From Virgisporangium aurantiacum (lineage in GTDB: Bacteria > Actinomycetota > Actinomycetes > Mycobacteriales > Micromonosporaceae): DNA of 64,000 nt. Positions 58,288 through 64,000 of this stretch are shown piece by piece. Every line of letters begins with the position of its first letter. The first letter of the stretch is position 1. Both the position numbers and the translations under genes were made by a program. Below the pieces are notes generated by a model. That model did not search any database, had not been told where the DNA came from, and saw nothing but the letters and a program-made list of their open reading frames with translations. The DNA is taken from contig NZ_BOPG01000012.1 in assembly GCF_016863635.1 (NCBI RefSeq), positions 186,001 to 250,000 of the forward strand. Reading direction: 5' to 3'.

Positions 58288-60771
58288 GTGCCAGAGATCA
58301 AACCCGGCCCCAACATCCGCCGCGTCGGCACGACCGTCGAGGACTTCGAGCAGAACCTCCTGAGCAACCTGTACTTCCAGCGCGGCACCACGATCGAGTC
58401 GGCCAGCGCCGGCGACGCGTACCACACCCTGGCGGTCACTCTGCGCGACCGACTGGTCGACAGATATGCCCGCACCGTCGCGGCGCACTATGAGACCAAC
58501 CCGCGCTTCGTGTACTACCTCTCCGCGGAGTACATGCTCGGACGCCAGCTCAACCAGAACCTCCTCTACACCGGAACCGAGCAGTGGACCCGGGAGATCG
58601 CGGAGGCCCGCGGCCTGTCGATGGAGACGCTGGCGACGCTCGACGTCGAGCCCGGCCTCGGCAACGGCGGCCTGGGTCGGCTCGCCGCGTGCCTGCTCGA
58701 CTCGATGGCCACCCTGGACATTCCCGCCGTCGGCTACGGGATCCGCTACGACTACGGCATCTTCAAGCAGACGTTCCAGAACGGCGAGCAGGTCGAACGG
58801 CCCGACGACTGGACGTTCTACGGCAACCCGTGGGAGTTCGCGGCGCCCGACGACCAGCACGTCGTCGGCTTCTACGGCAAGACCGAGTCGGCCAACGGCG
58901 ACTCGATGGCCGGCCCGCGCCGCTGGATCCCCAGCGAGACCGTGCGCGGCGAGCCGAGCCACATGCTGGTGCCCGGCTACGGCACGCAGACGGTGAACAT
59001 CGTGCGGCTGTGGCGGGCCCGGGCCAGCCGGCAGTCGTTCGACCTGGCCCGGTTCGGCGCCGGCCAGTACGGCGAGGCGGTGCAGCACATCGCGCTGTCG
59101 GAGAGCATCAGCAAGGTTCTCTACCCCGACGACAGCACCGAACTCGGCCGCGAACTGCGCCTCAAGCAGCAGTACTTCCTCGTGTCGTGCTCGTTGCGGG
59201 ACATCATCCGGCGGTTCCAGTTCCGCAACCGCGACTGGGACGCGTTCCCCGACAAGGTCGTGATCCAGCTCAACGACACCCACCCGGTGCTCGCGATCCC
59301 CGAACTGATGCGGCTGCTCGTCGACGAACACCAGGTCGACTGGGACCGCGCCTGGTCGATCACGCAACGCACGTTCGCCTACACCTGCCACACGTTGCTC
59401 CCCGAGGCCCTGGAGACGTGGCCGGTCGCGCTGATGGAGCGGCTGCTCCCGCGTCACATGGAGATCATCTATCTCATCAACCACGTCTTCCTGCGCGATC
59501 TGGACATGCGCCACCCGGGTGACCTCCGCCTGATGCGTGACCTGTCGCTGATCCAGGAGGAGCCGGAACGCCGGGTCCGGATGGCGAACCTGGCCGTGGT
59601 GGGCAGCCACGCCGTCAACGGCGTCGCCGAACTGCACTCCAGGCTGCTCGCCGAGACCACGCTGCGCGACTTCGCCAGCCTCTGGCCGGAGAAGTTCCAC
59701 AACGTCACCAACGGGGTGACGCCGCGGCGGTTCGTGCGGCTGGCCAATCCGCGCCTGTCGTCGCTGATCAGCGCGCACCTCGGCGGCGACGGCTGGCTCA
59801 CCGACCTCGACCAGCTGGCCGGCCTGGAGGCCTTCGCCGACGACAACGCGATGCGCGAACGCTGGCGCGACGTCAAGCGGCTCAACAAAGTCGATCTCGC
59901 GGCGTACGCGGCGCGCACCACCGGCGTGGTCCTCGACCCGCAGGCCATGTGCGACGTCATGATCAAGCGGTTCCACGAGTACAAGCGGCAGCTGCTCAAG
60001 GTGCTGCACGTCGTCACGTTGTACAACCGGCTCCGCGACGACCCGGCCGCCACCGTCGTGCCGCGCACGGTGGTCTTCGCCGGCAAGGCGGCACCCGGGT
60101 ACCGCGCGGCGAAACTCGTCATGAAACTGGTCAACGCGGTCGCCGACACGGTCAACAACGACCCGCGGGTGGCGGGCGCGCTGCGGGTGGTGTTCCTGCC
60201 CGACTACAACGTCACCCGGGCCGAGCTGATCGTCCCGTCGGCCGACCTGTCGGAGCAGATCTCGCTCGCCGGCAAGGAGGCGTCGGGCACCGGCAACATG
60301 AAGCTCGCGCTCAACGGCGCGGTCACCATCGGCACGCTCGACGGCGCGAACATCGAGATCCGCGACCGCGTCGGCGCCGACAACTTCTTCCTGTTCGGCT
60401 ACAACGCCGAGCAGGCGATGAGCGCCCGTCGCTCGGGCTACTCGGCCCGGTCGTTCTACGACCAGGACCCCGAGTTGCGCGCCGTGCTCGACGCGATCTC
60501 CGGCGGCGTCTTCTCATCCGGTGACCGGGACGCGTTCGCGTCCGTCGTCGACTCGGTGCTCGGCTGGGACGAGTACCTGTGCCTCGGTGACTACCGGTCC
60601 TATGTGGACTGTCAGGACACGGTCGAGCGGGCCTGGCAGGATCGCGAGCGGTGGACGAGCATGTCGATCCGCAACACCGCGCGCAGCGGCTTCTTCTCGT
60701 CCGACCGCACGGTGCGCGACTACTGCCGCGGCATCTGGAACGTCGAGCCCGTGCGGGTGCCGGAGGAGTAG
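58288..60771 (+). CDS. glgP: Glycogen/maltodextrin phosphorylase
   Basis: 827 residues. It uses phosphate to release glucose-1-phosphate from alpha-1,4-glucans. The N-terminal fold has [20 protein letters not shown] and [14 protein letters not shown]; the PLP lysine is K672 in [16 protein letters not shown], the signature of the family. The substrate-binding [20 protein letters not shown] and [11 protein letters not shown] are intact. GTG 58288 has TAGTCT (58275-58280) 7 nt upstream, so the transcript is leaderless; the longer ATG 58195 would not fit this promoter. Confidence 0.95.
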   Translation: MPEIKPGPNIRRVGTTVEDFEQNLLSNLYFQRGTTIESASAGDAYHTLAVTLRDRLVDRYARTVAAHYETNPRFVYYLSAEYMLGRQLNQNLLYTGTEQWTREIAEARGLSMETLATLDVEPGLGNGGLGRLAACLLDSMATLDIPAVGYGIRYDYGIFKQTFQNGEQVERPDDWTFYGNPWEFAAPDDQHVVGFYGKTESANGDSMAGPRRWIPSETVRGEPSHMLVPGYGTQTVNIVRLWRARASRQSFDLARFGAGQYGEAVQHIALSESISKVLYPDDSTELGRELRLKQQYFLVSCSLRDIIRRFQFRNRDWDAFPDKVVIQLNDTHPVLAIPELMRLLVDEHQVDWDRAWSITQRTFAYTCHTLLPEALETWPVALMERLLPRHMEIIYLINHVFLRDLDMRHPGDLRLMRDLSLIQEEPERRVRMANLAVVGSHAVNGVAELHSRLLAETTLRDFASLWPEKFHNVTNGVTPRRFVRLANPRLSSLISAHLGGDGWLTDLDQLAGLEAFADDNAMRERWRDVKRLNKVDLAAYAARTTGVVLDPQAMCDVMIKRFHEYKRQLLKVLHVVTLYNRLRDDPAATVVPRTVVFAGKAAPGYRAAKLVMKLVNAVADTVNNDPRVAGALRVVFLPDYNVTRAELIVPSADLSEQISLAGKEASGTGNMKLALNGAVTIGTLDGANIEIRDRVGADNFFLFGYNAEQAMSARRSGYSARSFYDQDPELRAVLDAISGGVFSSGDRDAFASVVDSVLGWDEYLCLGDYRSYVDCQDTVERAWQDRERWTSMSIRNTARSGFFSSDRTVRDYCRGIWNVEPVRVPEE

Positions 60772-60784
60772 TTATCGTGGCGGG

Positions 60785-61330
60785 GTGGACGCCGAGCGGG
60801 ACGCCGTCATCTCCGCGCTGGGCCGGCACTTCGCCGCCGGGCGGCTCGAACCGGCCGAGTACGAGAGCCGGGCGGTCGCCGCGGCGGCGGCCGTGCACCG
60901 GGCGGAACTGGTGGCGCTGTTCGCCGGGCTCCCGTCCACCGGCCCGGGCTTCCTCGTCGCCGACCTGCGCGACGGCCTGCTGGCGGAAGGACTTCAGGTC
61001 CTCGCCGAGGACCTGCCCGGCGTGATGATCTTCCGCCGTTACCGGGCACCGGGCCAACGCGTGTTCCGCCGCACGGTGCCGGTGCGCGGCGCGGTCGGGG
61101 TGAGCCGGCAACGGTTGGTGGTGTGGGCCGCCGGGGCCAAACGGGTCGACCTCGCGTTCGCCGACGCCCGATGGGACGCCGCACTCGACGTCTCCGTCGA
61201 CCGGACGGGGCGGTTGCGGGTGGTCGCGGCCGTCGCGCCGTTCCACCCCGACCGGTCGGGACGCATCGAGTACCGGTTCACCACCGACCGGGCCGGGGAG
61301 ATCGTGGCACTGCTGCGGGCGTCGCGCTGA
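60785..61330 (+). CDS. DUF1707 domain protein
   Basis: 181 residues. VDAERDAVISALGRHFAAGR and LEPAEYESRAVAAAAAVHRA are the DUF1707 (SHOCT-like) start. The remainder is a beta-rich domain (RQRLVVWAAGAKRVDLAFAD) resembling lipid- or cell-wall-associated modules. No membrane helix. Starts 13 bp after the phosphorylase stop; TATCGT (60773-60778) 6 nt before GTG 60785 gives a separate leaderless transcript. Confidence 0.75.
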   Translation: MDAERDAVISALGRHFAAGRLEPAEYESRAVAAAAAVHRAELVALFAGLPSTGPGFLVADLRDGLLAEGLQVLAEDLPGVMIFRRYRAPGQRVFRRTVPVRGAVGVSRQRLVVWAAGAKRVDLAFADARWDAALDVSVDRTGRLRVVAAVAPFHPDRSGRIEYRFTTDRAGEIVALLRASR

Positions 61331-61336
61331 ACCGCG

Positions 61337-62083
61337 CTACACCCCGAGAAGGGACGCGATGCGCGGCAGCGCCTCGCCGATCGGCTCGCGGATCACCTCG
61401 TCGGCGATGGCGTCGTACGGCGTCGGGTCACGGTTGACGATCACCAACCGGTTCCCCGCGTTGACCGCCACCGCGCACAACGACGCCACCGGCTCCACCT
61501 GCAACGACGTGCCGACCGCGACCAGCAGCCCGCTGTGCGCGGCGATCCGCTGGGCGTGGCCCGCCACGTTCGCGTCGAGGTGCTCGCCGAACATGACGAC
61601 GGCGAGCTTCAGGATCCGTCCACAATCGACACAACGCGGATCACGCTCGCCCGCCTCGACGCGGGCCAGCGTCGCCCGGCTGGGCGTGCGGGCGCCGCAC
61701 CCGGTGCACACCACCTCGTGCATGGTGCCGTGCAGTTCGAGCACCTTGCGCGGGCTGGAACCGGCCTTCTGGTGCAGCCCGTCGACGTTCTGCGTCAGCA
61801 CGCGGACGGCCACCCCGGCCCCCTCCAGCCCCGCGATCGCGCGGTGCGCGCCGTTCGGCTCGGCCCGCCACGCGGCGTGCCCGACGTACGCCTGCCAGAA
61901 CCGCTCCCGCACCGCCGCGTCGGCCATGAAATTCTTGTAGGTGAACGCGTTGGCGAGCGACGGGTCGCGCGTCCAGACACCAAACGGCCCGCGGTAGTCG
62001 GGGATGCCGGAGTCGGTGGACACGCCGGCGCCGGTGAGCACCGCCACCCGCGACACACCTGCCGCCCACGCGTAGCTGTTCAT
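61337..62083 (-). CDS. Sir2-family NAD-dependent protein deacylase
   Basis: 248 residues. NAD-binding VLTGAGVSTDSGIPDYRGPF and TQNVDGLHQKAG, catalytic His in LELHGTMH, zinc ligands CTGC and CVDC, and VMFGEHLDANV are all present. It removes acyl groups from protein lysines using NAD+. ATG 62083 has TACCAT 8 nt upstream. It converges on the DUF1707 gene with six bases between stops. Confidence 0.93.
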   Translation of the reverse strand: MNSYAWAAGVSRVAVLTGAGVSTDSGIPDYRGPFGVWTRDPSLANAFTYKNFMADAAVRERFWQAYVGHAAWRAEPNGAHRAIAGLEGAGVAVRVLTQNVDGLHQKAGSSPRKVLELHGTMHEVVCTGCGARTPSRATLARVEAGERDPRCVDCGRILKLAVVMFGEHLDANVAGHAQRIAAHSGLLVAVGTSLQVEPVASLCAVAVNAGNRLVIVNRDPTPYDAIADEVIREPIGEALPRIASLLGV

Positions 62084-62126
62084 GGTCGCCGATGGTAGGC
62101 AGCGACCCGGTCGGCGGGCGAGGCGA

Positions 62127-62417
62127 TTATTTCGGCCTGGTCGCCTTGCCGTCCAACCACAGCGTGTCAGAATCGTCCCGGTGCGCGCCGGCCGCACCCA
62201 CATGCTTGGTGCTGATCGTCGGCCCATTCTTGATGACGTGGTACAGCGCCATCGCGTGCCCCCGTCCGAGCCCGTAGTCCTCCTTCAGCCACTCGGCCAC
62301 GGCGCCGGCCTTCACGGTCGGCCCGGTCAACCCGCGCTCGGCCGCCTCCGCGAGGAGCGCACGCGGCGTCCTCCCGGTCTTGTCCTCGATCGTGTCCAGA
62401 TACGCCTGAAACGACAT
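62127..62417 (-). CDS. DUF4287 domain protein
   Basis: 96 residues. MSFQAYLDTIEDKTGRTPRA, WLKEDYGLGRGHAMALYHVI and KNGP are the DUF4287 pattern, a small helical domain often fused to DUF5655. Here it stands alone. Function unknown. ATG 62417 has GGAAGGGG 9 bp upstream. Confidence 0.8.
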   Translation of the reverse strand: MSFQAYLDTIEDKTGRTPRALLAEAAERGLTGPTVKAGAVAEWLKEDYGLGRGHAMALYHVIKNGPTISTKHVGAAGAHRDDSDTLWLDGKATRPK

Positions 62418-62779
62418 CACTGTCCCCTTCCGCAAAGTGCCTTCACGGAAGACAGCGAACGGCCGACCCGCAAATCGACAAACACTTCCGAGCAATCCTG
62501 GACTTCTGCCTCGGTGTCGATCTTGCCGTTGTGGTGCCAGATAACGACGGAACTGCCCCGTTTTGATAGGCACCACAACTGCAAGATCGACGAAAACTGA
62601 ACTCGTAACAGCAGCGGCCGCTCGCGCCGCACCGAATGCCATGACGTGTCTGACGGTCCAAGAACGGTGGAGCGGGCGGCCGGACACCCTCCGGCCGGCC
62701 GCTGTCCGGCGGCGCGCCACCCGTCGCCGGTGTTCCCCCGGCGGCCTGCCACCGTGGCCGCCGGGGGGGTGGAATGCTT
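62418..62779. other. Intergenic region carrying the second inverted-repeat element
   Basis: 362 bp without a recognised gene between the DUF4287 gene and a secreted protein gene, both transcribed leftward. It contains the long inverted repeat at 62516-62591. The remainder shows no conserved coding pattern; ORFs in either strand here lack start sites and codon bias. Confidence 0.55.
62516..62591. repeat. Inverted-repeat element, copy 2
   Basis: GTCGATCTTGCCGTTGTGGT (62516-62535, arm continues to 62538) pairs with the arm 62569-62591; the 23-bp arms differ at one base. The loop of 30 nt holds CCCGTTTTG, the reverse complement of the loop core in copy 1. The two copies thus share arms and loop, suggesting a mobile hairpin element in opposite loop orientation. 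Confidence 0.85.
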
Positions 62780-63766
62780 CTACAGCTTCGCCGGGCCGGC
62801 CGCGTCGGCCTCGGACTCCGCCGCCGACTTGCGGGCCGCCGCCTTGCCAGGAGCGGTTTCGGGACGGTCGGCAGCCGCCTTGCCACCGGCCGAGCGCGCC
62901 GCGGCCGCCGCCGCTGCCTGCTCGCCGACGACGCCGCCGCGGATGCGGTTGTTCGCCGCCACCTGCGCCGCCGGGTTGTTGGCGCTCAGCTGCAACTGGC
63001 CGTTGATGATGTTGTCGTCGAGCGACACCCCGCCGGTGGTGTTCGAGATCACCACATCCTTGCCCCAGTAGCCGCCGGACGCGCAGCCGTCGAGCGAGCC
63101 GTTCGGGCCGAGCTGGACGCCGCCGAGGTTGCCGGCGAACGTCGCCTTGCCCCGCACCGCGCTGCCGCACACGACGCTGCCGGTCGCGTTGTTCAGCACC
63201 GACAGCGCACCGTCCACAAAGGAATCGTGGACGTCGGTGTAGTACGCGCCGGAGCTGTTGACGTTGCCGGTCACCTGGGTGTTGCGGTCGAGGCGGGCCT
63301 CACCGACGTTCACCGCGACGTTGCCGGTGATCGTCGAGTTTTCCACGAACAGGAAGCCCTCGATGGTGGTCGTCCCCTTGGGCCGCAGCGTCACCGTGCC
63401 GCTGCTGCCGTTCTTCAGGTAGACGCCGAAGCCGCCCGCGTTCAACACGATCTGCCCACCGACGCTGGTGCCCGACGCGTCGAGGTAGCCGTCAGCGGCC
63501 ACCCGGATCTCGCCGCTGATGGTGCCGTTGTTGACAACCAGGTTGGCGCCGGCGGCCACCTGGACGTTGCCGGTGATGGTGGTTCCCTCGAGCGAGCAGG
63601 ACTCGCCCGCCGGCACGTACAGGTCGTTCGGCACGGTCACCGCACCGCCCGTCCCGATGCAGTAGGTGATGAGATCGGCCCGCGCGGCCGGTGCGCTCGC
63701 GCCCACGACGGACGCGGTGACGACCGCGGTCAGCGCCGCGAGCCTGGCGACGGTTTTGCTCGGCAT
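62780..63766 (-). CDS. Secreted beta-helix-like protein
   Basis: 328 residues. A signal peptide (about 1-30, ending ARA-D) is followed by short repeated strands such as GTTITGNVQVAAGANLVVNN, LDASGTSVGGQIVLNAGGFG and ENSTITGNVAVNVGEARLDR, which form a right-handed beta-helix or bactofilin-like solenoid. The last 45 residues are Ala/Lys-rich and disordered. Four cysteines are widely spaced. ATG 63766 has GGAGACC upstream. Likely a surface or matrix protein. Confidence 0.75.
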   Translation of the reverse strand: MPSKTVARLAALTAVVTASVVGASAPAARADLITYCIGTGGAVTVPNDLYVPAGESCSLEGTTITGNVQVAAGANLVVNNGTISGEIRVAADGYLDASGTSVGGQIVLNAGGFGVYLKNGSSGTVTLRPKGTTTIEGFLFVENSTITGNVAVNVGEARLDRNTQVTGNVNSSGAYYTDVHDSFVDGALSVLNNATGSVVCGSAVRGKATFAGNLGGVQLGPNGSLDGCASGGYWGKDVVISNTTGGVSLDDNIINGQLQLSANNPAAQVAANNRIRGGVVGEQAAAAAAARSAGGKAAADRPETAPGKAAARKSAAESEADAAGPAKL

Positions 63767-63778
63767 CAGGGTCTCCTA

Positions 63779-64000
63779 TTAGGCGAAGGCGTGGAAGCTG
63801 CGGGATCCGATGGTCGACGCGGCGGCGGCCCGGACGATGGCCCCCTGGTCGCGGCGGGTGATGACGCCGTTGGTCACCAACGGCGCGGTGACCGACTGGA
63901 CGTGCCGCACGAACGTGGCGTGGTCGGGGTACTCCGCGTTCTCGGCGATCAAATCGTTGATGGTGCAGCCGTTTCCGGTGTCGACGTTGGCGACGCCGGT
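63779..64000 (-). CDS. C-terminal part of a protein running out of the window
   Basis: The minus-strand frame is open from the right edge (74 codons) to TAA 63781-63779. The visible end reads TINDLIAENAEYPDHATFVR, then TRRDQGAIVRAAAASTIGSR, a small helical C-terminal domain seen at the ends of several secreted actinobacterial proteins. It lies 12 bp upstream of the beta-helix gene, so the two probably form one transcript. The main domain is outside the window. Confidence 0.6.
   Translation of the reverse strand, partial: TGVANVDTGNGCTINDLIAENAEYPDHATFVRHVQSVTAPLVTNGVITRRDQGAIVRAAAASTIGSRSFHAFA

Noticed and set aside
62127..63170. 347-codon minus-strand frame across the DUF4287 gene and repeat copy 2
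   Set aside because: Only its last 96 codons match a family and have a ribosome site; the rest crosses the inverted repeat and lacks coding bias.

Overview
The window comes from a GC-rich (roughly 70% or more) actinobacterium with a developmental or soil lifestyle. This is inferred from codon bias, frequent GTG starts, ATGA/GTGA gene overlaps, secreted polysaccharide-active enzymes, and many TANNNT boxes lying 6-8 nt before a start codon (leaderless transcripts). No rRNA, tRNA or CRISPR array was recognised. The order cannot be fixed from sequence alone; a Micromonosporales/Cryptosporangium-like actinomycete is a guess.

Layout. 0-2.1 kb: end of a GntR/UTRA regulator, a dTDP-glucose 4,6-dehydratase-like enzyme, a small protein and a STAS protein. 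2.2-3.1 kb: a secreted chitin/cellulose LPMO with a DasR-type operator upstream. 3.1-10.2 kb: a molybdenum block with a solitary modA, a pseudokinase-methyltransferase fusion, an HTH-molbindin regulator, modABC, moeA and a MOSC protein. 10.4-11.3 kb: a replication-relaxation gene typical of actinobacterial mobile elements. 11.5-17.4 kb: topoisomerase IB, PRC-barrel proteins, an NRAMP-like transporter interrupted by one in-frame stop, a YdcF protein, an AraC regulator and a membrane protein. 17.5-21.7 kb: subtilase, nucleotidyltransferase, and a TetR/ATP-grasp divergent pair sharing one operator. 21.8-27.6 kb: a stress block with a SigB/F-type sigma factor, an Acg-like flavoprotein, a small membrane protein, a desaturase, a BON protein and an MscS channel.

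27.9-31.3 kb is an exopolysaccharide operon (GT2 synthase, HlyD-like protein, GH16 hydrolase), followed by a cold-shock gene. 32-34.7 kb holds a membrane-anchored TIR protein, two tandem palindromes and a DUF899 gene. 34.7-37.3 kb encodes secreted proteins. 37.4-41.9 kb is a permease/ABC/anti-sigma/ECF-sigma operon whose sigma gene is frameshifted. 42.2-43.2 kb is a lower-GC, partly decayed patch with a candidate small ORF, gene remnants and a 31-residue membrane peptide. 43.3-50 kb holds a frameshifted methyltransferase, a RibD-type reductase, an esterase, a GH16-like membrane protein, a nucleotidyltransferase and a two-component system. 50-54.3 kb: CPBP protease, YbdD, CstA and dienelactone hydrolase. 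54.3-64 kb: a DUF6493/SWIM pair, glycogen phosphorylase, DUF1707, sirtuin, DUF4287 and two secreted proteins at the right edge.

Most notable: two copies of a long inverted-repeat element (50.9 and 62.5 kb), one of which supplies the C-terminal tail of a protease; the TIR protein with an exported domain; the kinase-dead P-loop/methyltransferase fusion; the very frequent leaderless promoters; and three separate single-event gene disruptions that need checking against reads before being called pseudogenes.
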